The notes under the pieces are model-generated. The model was given only the letters and a program-made list of their open reading frames with translations, was not told the DNA's origin and searched no databases. The translations under genes and the position numbers were made by a program. Below are positions 42,599 through 51,282 of a stretch of 64,000 bases of DNA, piece after piece. Within the stretch, counting starts at the first letter, position 1. Every line of letters begins with the position of its first letter. Origin of the DNA: Cupriavidus taiwanensis LMG 19424. Lineage in GTDB: Bacteria > Pseudomonadota > Gammaproteobacteria > Burkholderiales > Burkholderiaceae. The DNA is taken from positions 1,302,001 through 1,366,000 of the forward strand of contig NC_010528.1 of the NCBI RefSeq assembly GCF_000069785.1, given 5' to 3'.

Positions 42599-44014
42599 TC
42601 AGAGCAGCTTGCCGGGATTCATGATGCCGGCGGGATCGAACACCGCCTTGATTTCACGCATCAGCCGCAGTTCCAGCGGATCCTTGACCGCCAGGAACGC
42701 GTGGCGCTTGAGCTGGCCGATGCCATGCTCGGCGCTGATGCTGCCGCCGTAACGCATCACCTCGTCCAGCACCGCATCGGTGACGGCCTCGCCGTGCGTG
42801 GCCGCCCAGTCCCGCGGGGCGCCGGCCGGACGCGACAGGTTGTAGTGCAGGTTGCCGTCGCCGAAGTGCCCGAACACAAAGGGCCGGATCGCGGCATCGA
42901 GCGTGCGCAGCCGGGCTGCCATCGAATCCATGAAGGCCGGAATCCGCTCGATCGGCAGCGACACGTCGTGCTTGAGATGCGGCCCGTCCGCGCGCTGCGC
43001 TTCGGAGATTTCCTCGCGCAGCTTCCACAGCGCCTGCAGTTGGGCCAGCGACGCGGAGACCGCGGCATCGAGGCACAGTTCACGCTCCAGCGCCTCGCCG
43101 ATGACGCGTTCCAGCAGCGCGTTCAGCGCCGCCTCGTCGGTGGTATCGGCCAGCTCCACCAGCACGTAGGCCGGGTAGCGCTGCGCAAACGGTTCCTGCA
43201 CGCCTTCGGCATGGGCGAGCACCAGGTCCAGGCAATCGCCGGTAAAGAACTCGAAGGCCTGCAGGCGTGCGCCGCATTGCTCGAACAGCAGTTCATAGAG
43301 CGCCAGCGACTGCGCCGGCGAGGCCACTGCCGCCAGCACCACGCTGCGCGTATCGGTGCGCGGGAACAGGCGCAGCGCCGCCGCCGTGATCACGCCCAGC
43401 GTGCCTTCGGAGCCGATCAGCAATTGCTTCAGGTCGTAGCCGGTATTGTCCTTGCGCAGCGTGCGCAGCCCGTGGAAGATTTCGCCGTTCGGCAGCACGG
43501 CTTCGACCCCGAGCACCAGCTCGCGCGTCATGCCATAGCGCACCACGTTGACCCCGCCGGCATTGGTGGCCAGGTTGCCGCCGATCTGGCACGAGTCCTC
43601 GGCGGCGAGCGACAGCGGCAGCAGGCGGTTGGCGTCCTGCGCGGCACGGCGCAGGTTGCCCAGGATGCAGCCCGCCTCGGCCACCATGGTATTGGCGATG
43701 GTATCGAGCGAACGCACCGCGTTCATGCGGTCCAGGCTCAGCACCACGTTTTGCGCGCGCGCATCGGGCGTGGCGCCGCCGCACAGGCCGGTATTGCCGC
43801 CGCGCGGCACCACCGGCACCGCAGCTTGCTGGCACAGCGCCAGCGCGCGCGCTACCTCGTCGACGGTACGGGGCCGCAGCACAGCCTGTGCCTGGCCGCG
43901 GTAAATGCCGCGCCAGTCGGACAGCCACGGCGCGATATCGTCGGGGCGGGTCAGCGCGGTGTCGGGGCCGAGGGCTTCGGTAAGCCGCTGGGCAAAGGAT
44001 CCGTTTTGCATCAT
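42599..44014 (-). CDS. FAD-linked D-2-hydroxyacid dehydrogenase (GlcD/D-lactate type)
   Basis: A 471-residue PCMH-type flavoenzyme. The FAD-binding N-terminal half has VPVVPRGGNTGLCGGATPDA, SCQIGGNLATNAGGVNVVRY and YDLKQLLIGSEGTLGVITAA. The C-terminal FAD-linked oxidase domain has FGHFGDGNLHYNL and GGSISAEHGIGQLKR with substrate-binding His. It oxidises D-lactate, D-2-hydroxyglutarate or glycolate; which one is not decided by sequence. The lutAB genes 2 kb away favour lactate. It is 12 bp downstream of a GntR regulator and is probably its target. Confidence 0.92.
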   Translation of the reverse strand: MMQNGSFAQRLTEALGPDTALTRPDDIAPWLSDWRGIYRGQAQAVLRPRTVDEVARALALCQQAAVPVVPRGGNTGLCGGATPDARAQNVVLSLDRMNAVRSLDTIANTMVAEAGCILGNLRRAAQDANRLLPLSLAAEDSCQIGGNLATNAGGVNVVRYGMTRELVLGVEAVLPNGEIFHGLRTLRKDNTGYDLKQLLIGSEGTLGVITAAALRLFPRTDTRSVVLAAVASPAQSLALYELLFEQCGARLQAFEFFTGDCLDLVLAHAEGVQEPFAQRYPAYVLVELADTTDEAALNALLERVIGEALERELCLDAAVSASLAQLQALWKLREEISEAQRADGPHLKHDVSLPIERIPAFMDSMAARLRTLDAAIRPFVFGHFGDGNLHYNLSRPAGAPRDWAATHGEAVTDAVLDEVMRYGGSISAEHGIGQLKRHAFLAVKDPLELRLMREIKAVFDPAGIMNPGKLL

Positions 44015-44026
44015 GGTGGTATGGTC

Positions 44027-44773
44027 TCAGGAAAGAGGTGCGGGGCTGGCAGCGCTCGCCATCGCTGTGTCGACCCGCGCGCGCAGCGCAAGCCCGAGGC
44101 GGCGCGCGGCGTTTTGCAGGTGCGCCACCGCCGCCGCGCGTGCCGCGCCGGCATCGCCGCGGCGGATCGCAGCCACGATCGCCTCGTGTTCGGCATGCAC
44201 GGTCTCGGCCAGGCCCGGCTGGCGCAGCGTATTGGCACGCGCGGTGGCAACGGCCTGGTGCAGCTGCAGGTTCAGGTATTGCAGCAGCTGGCGGTAGTAC
44301 GGATTGTGCGTGGCGGCGGCGATGCCGATATGGAACGCCGCGTCGAGGTCGGCGGCCGGCTGCGGGTCATAGAGCCGGTCCTGCAGACGCTGCAGCAATG
44401 CCGCCAGCGCGGCCACGTCGTCATCGGTGCGGCGCACCGCGGCCAGCGCCGCGGCGGCGCCTTCCAGGTCGATGCGCAGGTCGTACAGGTCAGCTAGTTC
44501 GCCGGCGTCGAGCTCGGGCTCGCGCGGCAGCTGGAAGCCCGAAGCGCCGGTGCGCGAGCGCACCGTGCAGCCGACCCCTTGGCGCGATTCGACGAAGCCC
44601 TGCGAGCGCAGGTGCTCCGTCACTTCACGGATCACGGCGGCGCTGACGCCGTATTGCTCGGCCAGTTGCCGGCCGGTCGGCAGGCGGCTGCCGACGGGGT
44701 AGGCGCCGCTTTCGATATCGGCGCGAAGCTGGCGCGTGACCTGTTCGGTAAGGGTGACGGTGCGGGTTCGCAT
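44027..44773 (-). CDS. GntR-family (FadR subgroup) regulator
   Basis: A 248-residue repressor. The winged helix is at residues 5-75 (VTRQLRADIESGAYPVGSRL, GRQLAEQYGVSAAVIREVTE). The C-terminal all-helical FCD domain is at 95-235, with metal/ligand residues in DLDAAFHIGIAAATHNPYYR and AEHEAIVAAIRRGD. FCD regulators commonly respond to lactate, glycolate or other small acids. It precedes the FAD dehydrogenase in one operon. No Shine-Dalgarno is visible and the promoter ends at the start codon, suggesting a leaderless transcript. Confidence 0.92.
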   Translation of the reverse strand: MRTRTVTLTEQVTRQLRADIESGAYPVGSRLPTGRQLAEQYGVSAAVIREVTEHLRSQGFVESRQGVGCTVRSRTGASGFQLPREPELDAGELADLYDLRIDLEGAAAALAAVRRTDDDVAALAALLQRLQDRLYDPQPAADLDAAFHIGIAAATHNPYYRQLLQYLNLQLHQAVATARANTLRQPGLAETVHAEHEAIVAAIRRGDAGAARAAAVAHLQNAARRLGLALRARVDTAMASAASPAPLS

Positions 44774-44780
44774 GGCGTCG

Positions 44781-44808
44781 ATTATAAGGTTTGCTGGTTA
44801 TCTGAAAA
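44781..44808 (-). promoter_or_regulatory. Promoter of the GntR-dehydrogenase operon
   Basis: On the minus strand TTTTCA and a perfect TATAAT are spaced 16 bp apart. The predicted transcription start falls at about 44774, next to the ATG. Confidence 0.5.
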
Positions 44809-44849
44809 CAAAGGGTAAACCCTTGATCCAGAAAAGGCGCCGGCCCACG

Positions 44850-44888
44850 TTAAAACGCGCGGACTGCCTTGCCGGCAGCCCGCGCGTT
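44850..44888 (-). terminator. Terminator of the IclR gene
   Basis: A 15-bp stem with one A:C mismatch (AACGCGCGG-CTGCC arms, 5-nt loop) is followed by TTTTAA on the minus strand, 24 bp after the IclR stop. Confidence 0.75.
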
Positions 44889-44911
44889 GGCGGCGGCTTG
44901 CGCGATGGGCT

Positions 44912-45697
44912 TCAGGCGGCGGCTTCGGTCACGTACCCCATGCCGCGCGAGATCTGCAGGGCCGTGTCCTTCAGGTTCTGCAGCCAGCTGTCCTGCAGCC
45001 GGTCTGCCGGCGCCGACAGCGACAAGCCGGCCACCAGCCGGCGCGAGTCGTCATAGATGCCGGCGGCGATGCAGCGCACGCCCAGCTCCAGCTCTTCGTT
45101 GTCGCGGGCATAGCCGTTGGTGCGCACCCAGTTCAGTTCGCGTTCCAGCTTGGCCAGGTCGGTGATGGAGGTGCGGGTGTGGCCGGCCAGCCCCGTGCGG
45201 GTCGCGTAGTTGCGCACGCGCGCCGACTCGTCGGCCGCCAAAAACAGCTTGCCCACCGAGGTCAGGTGCAGCGGGGCGCGGCCGCCGATGGCCCGCACCA
45301 CCTGCATGCCGGAGCGCTCGCTGTACGCCCGCTCGATATAGACGATCTCGTCGCCCTGGCGCACCGACAGGTTGACGGTCTGGCCGGTGACGCGATGCAG
45401 CGCGCGCATCGGCGCCAGCGCCGCGTCGCGCACCGACAGGCGCGCCTTGACCAGGTTGCCCAGCTCCAGCAGCCGCATGCCGAGCCGGTAGCTGCCGGGA
45501 TCGGAGCGATCGACGAAGCGGCACGCAACCATGTCGTTGAGGATGCGGTGCGCGGTGGAAGGATGCAGGCCGGTGGCCAGCGACAGCTCTTTCAGGCTGA
45601 CCGGGTCGGCATGCTGCGCGAGGGCGTCCAGCAGGGTCATCATGCGCTCGATGACCTGGATGGACGTCTTGCCGGGTGACTTGTCTGCGTCGGACAT
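44912..45697 (-). CDS. IclR-family transcriptional regulator
   Basis: A 261-residue regulator. The N-terminal HTH is at residues 12-75 (SIQVIERMMTLLDALAQHAD, KELSLATGLHPSTAHRILND). The C-terminal effector-binding GAF-like domain has SVRQGDEIVYIERAYSERS and GRAPLHLTSVGKLFLAADES, then the GVRCIAAGIYDDSRRLVAG core. It is divergent from lutA over 237 bp that contain a perfect TGAAAATTTCA palindrome, so regulation of lutAB is likely. The IclR domain often binds small organic acids, in line with lactate or pyruvate. Confidence 0.93.
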   Translation of the reverse strand: MSDADKSPGKTSIQVIERMMTLLDALAQHADPVSLKELSLATGLHPSTAHRILNDMVACRFVDRSDPGSYRLGMRLLELGNLVKARLSVRDAALAPMRALHRVTGQTVNLSVRQGDEIVYIERAYSERSGMQVVRAIGGRAPLHLTSVGKLFLAADESARVRNYATRTGLAGHTRTSITDLAKLERELNWVRTNGYARDNEELELGVRCIAAGIYDDSRRLVAGLSLSAPADRLQDSWLQNLKDTALQISRGMGYVTEAAA

Positions 45698-45764
45698 GGT
45701 TGGGAAACGTAGAAATGTTGCCTTGCGGCATTTTTAAGTGTCTGCCTGATTCTATCTCGCATCG

Positions 45765-45775
45765 TGAAAATTTCA
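45765..45775. promoter_or_regulatory. Palindrome between IclR gene and lutA
   Basis: TGAAAATTTCA is a perfect dyad in an AT-rich island, with a further GGTGAAATGACATTAC 4 bp on. It is a candidate operator for the divergent pair. Confidence 0.4.
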
Positions 45776-45934
45776 ATAGGTGAAATGACATTACGGTAAG
45801 AATCGGCCGGTGATGTCGCCTCGCAAAGTGGCGTGCATGGCACCGAATTCACCACGCCGATGAACGCTTTGTGCGCCACCCGCGACGCCAAGCGCGCATA
45901 ATTGCGGGGTTTCAGGGTCTGGGAGAAGTCAACA

Positions 45935-46660
45935 ATGCGAGTCGGTCTGTTCCACACCTGCCTGGTGGACCTGATGCGCCCCGAAATCGGTTTTTCGGTG
46001 CTCAAGCTGCTGGAAGCCGCCGGCTGCGAGGTCATGGTGCCCGAGGCGCAGACCTGCTGCGGCCAGCCGGCCTACAACTCGGGGGAGCGCGCGGTATCGC
46101 GCGACCTGGCCGAGAAATTCCTGCGCGAATTCGAGATGTTCGATTACATCGTGGTGCCGTCGGGCAGTTGCGGCGGCATGATCCGGCATCACTACGCCGA
46201 TTTGCTGCGTGACGATCCCGAACTGAACGGCCGCTACGAGCGCCTGCGCGAACGCGTGTACGAGCTGACCGACTTCCTGGCCAGCGTGGTCCGGGTCGAG
46301 ACCCTGCCATCGACGTTCTCGGGCCAGATCACGTACCACGATTCGTGTTCCGGCCTGCGCGAACTGGGCGTCAAGCAGCAGCCGCGCGCCTTGCTGTCGC
46401 GCCTGCCCGGCGTGCAACTGACGGAGATGAAGGACTGCGAGGCCTGCTGCGGTTTCGGCGGCACGTTCTCGGTCAAGTACGGCAATATCTCCACGGCCAT
46501 CGTCGACGAGAAGTGCGCCAACATCCGGGCCACGGGTGCCGATGCCGTGGTGCTTGGCGACCTGGGCTGCATCCTCAATATCGAAGGCCGCCTGCGCCGC
46601 ACCGGCGACAGCCGCACGCGCGTGCTGCATATCGCGCAGGTGCTGGCAGGCGACGCCTGA
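45935..46660 (+). CDS. lutA: Lactate utilisation protein A (CCG-domain Fe-S subunit)
   Basis: A 241-residue protein with two CCG (cysteine-rich) domains as in GlpC/HdrB: QTCCGQPAYN and GSCGGMIRHHY in the first half, HDSCSGLREL and CEACCGFGGTF in the second. It is the LutA/LldE subunit of the LutABC complex that oxidises L-lactate to pyruvate with LutB. GGGAGAA lies 10 bp before ATG. It heads lutA-lutB and is divergent from an IclR gene. Confidence 0.95.
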   Translation: MRVGLFHTCLVDLMRPEIGFSVLKLLEAAGCEVMVPEAQTCCGQPAYNSGERAVSRDLAEKFLREFEMFDYIVVPSGSCGGMIRHHYADLLRDDPELNGRYERLRERVYELTDFLASVVRVETLPSTFSGQITYHDSCSGLRELGVKQQPRALLSRLPGVQLTEMKDCEACCGFGGTFSVKYGNISTAIVDEKCANIRATGADAVVLGDLGCILNIEGRLRRTGDSRTRVLHIAQVLAGDA

Positions 46661-46689
46661 CCGCGCAGACACATCAGGAATTCGCCACG

Positions 46690-48102
46690 ATGCAAGTCCA
46701 CAGCATGGAATTCAAGGCGCGCGCCGGGCAGAAGCTGGCCGACCAGCGCCTGCAGCAAAACCTGAAAAAGCTTTCGACCAAGTTTGTCACGGCGCGCGCC
46801 GAGGCGATCCGGGATATCGATTTCGACGCCACGCGCGAAGCCCTGAAAGAGCGGCGCAACCGCGCACTCGAGAACCTCGACGTCTGGCTTGCCACGTTTG
46901 AAGAGAACGCGACCCGGCGCGGCGCCACCGTGCTGTTTGCCGAGACCACCGCCGACGCCGCCCGGCTGGTCGCCGAGATTGCGCGCAAGCATGGCGTGAA
47001 GAAGGTCATCAAGAGCAAGTCGATGGTGACCGAGGAAATGCGTCTGAACCAGGTGCTGGGCGAGATGGGTGTGCAGAGCATCGAGACCGACCTGGGCGAG
47101 TACATCCTGCAGATCAACGACTCTGAGCCGCCCTCGCACATCATTGCGCCGGTGGTGCACAAGGACAAGGACGAGATTGCCGACCTGTTCGCCAAAGTCC
47201 ACCACAAGCCACGGCTGACCGAGATTCCGGAGATGACGCGCGAGGCGCGCGAAGTGCTGCGCCCGGAATTCCTCAGCGCCGACATGGGCGTGACCGGCGG
47301 CAACTTCATCATCGCCGAGACCGGCTCGGTGGCCGTGGTCACCAACGAAGGCAATGAGGGCATGTGCACGGTAATGCCGCGCGTGCACGTGGCCGTGACC
47401 GGCATCGAGAAGGTGTTGCCGACGCTGGAAGACCTGGCCACGGTGATGCGCCTGCTGCCGCGTTCAGCCACCGGCCAGGCCATCTCCAACTATTTCTCGC
47501 TGCTGACCGGCCCGCGCGCCGAAGGCGAGCGCGATGGCCCCGAGCACATGTACTTCGTGCTGGTCGACGGCGGCCGCTCGGGACTGATCGGCGGCGAATT
47601 CCAGGAGATGCTGCGCTGCATCCGCTGCGGCGCCTGCATGAACCATTGCCCGGTCTACCAGAAGATCGGCGGCCATGCCTACGGCTGGGTCTATCCTGGC
47701 CCGATGGGCAGCGTGCTGACGCCCAGCTACGTCGGGCTGGCGAATGCGGTGGACCTGCCGCAGGCTGCGACCATGTGCGGCGAGTGCAATCGGGTCTGCC
47801 CGGCTTCGATCCCGCTGTCGGACCTGCTGCGCAAGCTGCGCGAGAAGCAGATGGAACGCGGCCTGCGGCCGTGGCAGGAGCGCTTTGCGCTGAAGGCCTG
47901 GGGCTACGTGGCCAAGCGGCCTGACCTGTATGCCTTCGCCACGCGCATCGGCGCCTGGTGGCTGGGCCGCATGGGAGGCGGCAACCGGCTGATCACCAGC
48001 CTGCCGATGGCCGGCAAGGGCTGGACCGAAACCCGCGACATGCCGGCGCCGTCGGGCCGCACATTCCGCGAACTCTACAAGGAAAGGAGGGCGCGTTCAT
48101 GA
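46690..48102 (+). CDS. lutB: Lactate utilisation protein B (iron-sulfur)
   Basis: A 470-residue protein. An N-terminal LUD domain (about 60-295, MVTEEMRLNQVLGEMG and ITGGNFIIAETGSVAVV-like segment) is followed by two 4Fe-4S motifs, CIRCGACMNHCPVYQ and CGECNRVCPASIPL, and a C-terminal LutB extension. It is the electron-transfer subunit that partners LutA. ATG at 46690 follows AGGAA at 9 bp; MEFKARAG at 46705 is a possible alternative. Its stop overlaps the start of the next small gene. Confidence 0.95.
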   Translation: MQVHSMEFKARAGQKLADQRLQQNLKKLSTKFVTARAEAIRDIDFDATREALKERRNRALENLDVWLATFEENATRRGATVLFAETTADAARLVAEIARKHGVKKVIKSKSMVTEEMRLNQVLGEMGVQSIETDLGEYILQINDSEPPSHIIAPVVHKDKDEIADLFAKVHHKPRLTEIPEMTREAREVLRPEFLSADMGVTGGNFIIAETGSVAVVTNEGNEGMCTVMPRVHVAVTGIEKVLPTLEDLATVMRLLPRSATGQAISNYFSLLTGPRAEGERDGPEHMYFVLVDGGRSGLIGGEFQEMLRCIRCGACMNHCPVYQKIGGHAYGWVYPGPMGSVLTPSYVGLANAVDLPQAATMCGECNRVCPASIPLSDLLRKLREKQMERGLRPWQERFALKAWGYVAKRPDLYAFATRIGAWWLGRMGGGNRLITSLPMAGKGWTETRDMPAPSGRTFRELYKERRARS

Positions 48103-48368
48103 GCGCTAACAATTCGGAAGCGCTGGCGCGCATGCGCGCCGCGCTGGAGCAGCACGTGGCCGGCGCAAAGCCCGCGCAGGACCTGGTGCGCGAATGGCGC
48201 GACGCCGGCAGCGCGCTGGCCTTGCCGCCGGTCTACGGCCAGGCCATGGAGGAGCTGCTGCGCCGGCTGGAGATGGCGGCGGTGTTCGCGCAGGACAGCT
48301 GCTCGTTTTCCAGCACCGCGGTCACCGACCAGCTGGCGCGGTGGCTGGACAAGGCGGCAACGGTCTGA
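48099..48368 (+). CDS. Small protein translationally coupled to lutB
   Basis: An 89-residue soluble protein that starts in the ATGA overlap with the lutB stop, with GGAGG upstream inside lutB. It is helical (NSEALARMRAALEQHVAG, AMEELLRRLEMAAVFAQD), with a short S/F patch. No domain is recognised; it is not an LUD protein and therefore not LutC. The tight coupling indicates a role with LutAB, perhaps as an assembly factor. No lutC follows; the next gene is on the other strand. Confidence 0.8.
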   Translation: MSANNSEALARMRAALEQHVAGAKPAQDLVREWRDAGSALALPPVYGQAMEELLRRLEMAAVFAQDSCSFSSTAVTDQLARWLDKAATV

Positions 48369-48521
48369 GGCCTTCACGCTTCGACAGGGTGCGCGGAGCT
48401 CATCGAGGCTGCGGGCATGCATTGGCAAGGGCTCACCAGGCAAGGCGGATACATGCATGCAGACCGTTTCGACATGACGCGCGGGGACCATTCCGAGCGG
48501 CTTTCGGAAGCGGGAAAACGG

Positions 48522-50894
48522 TCATCCAATGCCGACTTCTGCCGCCATCCGATAGCCCATGGCTCGGTACCCTTGCTGGCGCTTGTCCCACATCCGCAGT
48601 AATGCCGGATGGCCAGCGTCGACAAAATCGATGATCCGCACTTCAGTCTTGCCGGCATGTTCTCGGTGCAGCCGGCCGGCGTACTGTTGCAGCGTCCCTT
48701 TCCATGACACGGGCATCGCGAGCACCAAGGTGTCGAGGGGCGGGTGGTCGAACCCTTCACCGACCAGCTTCCCGGTCGCCAGCAACACGCGAGCAGCGTC
48801 GGCTGGCAGGGCATTGAGCGCCGTGATCAATGCCGCGCGTTGCGGCTTTGACATCCGCCCGTGCAGCACGAATAGCCGGGAAATTTGCTCATTCAAAGCG
48901 GCCTGGATGGCGTCAACATGTTCGGTGCGTTCTGTCAGCACCAAAATCTTGCGGCCTTGAGTGAAGGCCTCACGCACCTCCGCAGCAATGGCGTCAGTCC
49001 GGACCTGATCGTGAACCAGGTGCCGAAACACATCCTGAATGCCAGACTCGGTCGGCAGCTCGATTCGCGCAAGGCGTGTGCGCGCTACGACCATCAAGGC
49101 GTGAGGTGAGTTGGGCGCCTTCGCCGCGGTGTATCGTATCGGCCCGCACTGCATGAAGATGATGGGCTGCTGGCCATCGCGGCGAATCGGGGTGGCGGTC
49201 AGGCCTAGCACGTACTTGGCCTTGGTCCGTTTCAGAATGGCGTCGAACGACACCGCGCCGACGTGGTGGCATTCATCGACGATGACATGACCATAGTTCT
49301 CGACCAGCGGGTTGACTTCACCCTGACGCGACAGAGATTGCATCACGGCGATGTCGATCCTGCCGGAAGGCTTGATCTTGCCGCCGCCGATGGTGCCGAC
49401 CACGCCTTTGCCGACCCCCAAGAAGGCCTGCAGGCGCTCTTGCCATTGCTTGAGCAGTTCAGTGCGATGTACCAGCACCAGGGTGTTGACGCCGCGACGG
49501 GCGATCATCGCGGCCGCAGTGACAGTCTTGCCGAACGCGGTCGGTGCACACAGCACACCCGCGTCGTGCTGCAACATCCCGGCAACGGCGGCCTCCTGAT
49601 CGAGGCGGAGCGTGCCGGCGAAACTGACGTCGATGGGCTCACCCAAGCAGCGCTCGTCGCGTAGATCACAGCCGATGCCGTTATCACGCAGCAGTTTCAA
49701 CGCGGCCTCGAGACAGCCGCGTGGTAGGGCAATGTGTTGCGGATAGTTTTCCGCGGTGCCGATCACCCGCGGCTTGTTCCACACTGACATCCGCATGGCT
49801 TGCGCCTTGCAGAACTCGGGGTTCTGGAATGCCGCCAAACGGATCAGGCGGTTGGCCAGCGGCTGCGGTAGCTGCGCCTTCTCAAAATAGACCAGGTTAG
49901 CCAGCGTCAAAGTCAGTGACTCAGGCATCGTACCTGCCAGTGTCTGTCCCATGAGGGCTTCGCGCCGCCATGGCGTTGCCAAGTCCTCGTCGCCGATGAA
50001 GGTGACATCCAAGGGGTGCACGCCACCGGTGGCGCGCAAGATGGTCGGCTCGATGTCGTGGGGTGCCATCGGCCGGATCGATGCCAGGAACGCCCACTGG
50101 TCGGGATAGGGATGCAGGTCGGCATCGACGAACACGCTATAGCCGTGCTCGCGCGGATGTTTCTGCAGTGGCAGGGCAATCAGATTGCCGAAGCCGCCCT
50201 TGGGCATCGTGTCCTGGTTGGGAAACAGCCGGTCGTAGGACCCGAGCTTGAGTTGCCGGGTGCGCGAACAGGTGTGACTGATGATCGCCGTGCCCAGGCG
50301 GCGCGCATCGCGGGCCGCCACCTTGCCAGCGAAGAAGACCCAGGCGTGGGCGCCCTGTCCGGAGCGGGAAATCTCCAGCGCAACCGGGACGCCCAGTTCA
50401 CCGCAGGATTGCGCGAAGGCGCGGGCATCGTCCTGCCATTCGGCCTCGTCGAAATCGACGGCGAGGAAATAACAGGCGTCATCTTCCAGCAGCGGATAGA
50501 CGCCCACCGTGTGCTGGCCGGCCAAATGGTTGTAGATGACCTGATCCGAGAGCGGGACCAGCAATCGGTTGCCGCAGTCACCGCATTTGATGCGCGGTTT
50601 TTCGCAGATACCTGCGCGCCATTCGTTGGCACAAGCCGGCGCGTAGCCAGACTTGCCTGTTGCCTTGCTCTCCCAACGTATCGGGTAGGCATCCGTCCGG
50701 CCGCGAAACAACCGGCGGAACAGTGCCACTTTGTCACTCGTGGAAAAGCGCGACGGTTCAGCATCCTGAACGCAAGGCGCAGGCTCCTTCGGCGGCACGC
50801 GCCAGTCGATGCCATGCAATTCCAGTAGCCCGATCAGGCGGGCGTTCTCGGCTTGCAGTGCAGCGAACGCATCGTGATCAGTCATCGACTTCAT
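48522..50894 (-). CDS. Primase-helicase fusion, TOTE conflict-system type
   Basis: A 790-residue two-part enzyme. After a short helix (FAALQAENARLIGLLELHGI), residues about 45-290 form an archaeo-eukaryotic-primase-like domain of the TOTE type. It includes a zinc knuckle (C97, C104, C107), the metal pair D147/D149 in FLAVDFDEAEW, S178-H183 in RSGQGAHAW and GGFGNLIALP. Residues about 425-790 are an SF2 helicase: Walker A APTAFGKT (450-457), DECHH (540-544), LTATPIRRDG, VGEGFD and QYAGRLHR. Such genes are linked with mobile elements and conflict. It stands alone, opposite in strand to lutAB, where lutC is expected; codon use looks less GC-biased than the neighbours. ATG 50885 is an alternative start. 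Confidence 0.85.
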   Translation of the reverse strand: MKSMTDHDAFAALQAENARLIGLLELHGIDWRVPPKEPAPCVQDAEPSRFSTSDKVALFRRLFRGRTDAYPIRWESKATGKSGYAPACANEWRAGICEKPRIKCGDCGNRLLVPLSDQVIYNHLAGQHTVGVYPLLEDDACYFLAVDFDEAEWQDDARAFAQSCGELGVPVALEISRSGQGAHAWVFFAGKVAARDARRLGTAIISHTCSRTRQLKLGSYDRLFPNQDTMPKGGFGNLIALPLQKHPREHGYSVFVDADLHPYPDQWAFLASIRPMAPHDIEPTILRATGGVHPLDVTFIGDEDLATPWRREALMGQTLAGTMPESLTLTLANLVYFEKAQLPQPLANRLIRLAAFQNPEFCKAQAMRMSVWNKPRVIGTAENYPQHIALPRGCLEAALKLLRDNGIGCDLRDERCLGEPIDVSFAGTLRLDQEAAVAGMLQHDAGVLCAPTAFGKTVTAAAMIARRGVNTLVLVHRTELLKQWQERLQAFLGVGKGVVGTIGGGKIKPSGRIDIAVMQSLSRQGEVNPLVENYGHVIVDECHHVGAVSFDAILKRTKAKYVLGLTATPIRRDGQQPIIFMQCGPIRYTAAKAPNSPHALMVVARTRLARIELPTESGIQDVFRHLVHDQVRTDAIAAEVREAFTQGRKILVLTERTEHVDAIQAALNEQISRLFVLHGRMSKPQRAALITALNALPADAARVLLATGKLVGEGFDHPPLDTLVLAMPVSWKGTLQQYAGRLHREHAGKTEVRIIDFVDAGHPALLRMWDKRQQGYRAMGYRMAAEVGIG

Positions 50895-51014
50895 ACTCGC
50901 CGAGCAATTTATCCCCTCACTCAGTCGCTATCCTCGGTGTCGCGAATCCGGGCCGGCCGGGTTTCTGCGAGCCACTTATACCCCATCCATTTAGTCGTCA
51001 CGTTTTGCTCCAGT

Positions 51015-51071
51015 CGTTTAATTTGGCCGGCAGACGTTTAAAAATCCCACGATTTTTTGATTATCGTTTAA
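51015..51071. repeat. Three helically phased CGTTTAA direct repeats
   Basis: CGTTTAA starts at 51015, 51035 and 51065, so the spacings are 20 and 30 bp, whole turns of the helix. A related CGTTTTG is at 51001. They lie 121-177 bp upstream of the primase-helicase start and look like an iteron or multi-site operator. Confidence 0.55.
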
Positions 51072-51248
51072 GCGACACTTCCTTGCTGCCTGTTCTGCGT
51101 ATGTAGCGGTAAGATCGAGCGCCCGTCGCGTACCGAGCAGTTCAGCGCATCGGCTATCGCCGGCATGCAAGCGGGGTCGGGAGCGCACAGTCGGCGCAGT
51201 TGGGCGTCATGGCGCGCCCCATTGCCGTCGCCCGCTGATCGGCGCCAA

Positions 51249-51282
51249 ACAAAAAACGGGGAGCCGAAGCTCCCCGTTTTTC
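51249..51282 (-). terminator. Rho-independent terminator of the ABC-transporter operon
   Basis: The stem ACGGGGAGC/GCTCCCCGT with loop CGAA is flanked by A6 and T5. It is 13 bp after the ATPase stop on the minus strand and is functional in either direction. Confidence 0.92.

Noticed and set aside
44774..44911. Hairpin at 44854-44888 as an operator of the GntR gene
   Set aside because: It is followed by a U-rich tail directly after the IclR stop, so a terminator is the better reading.
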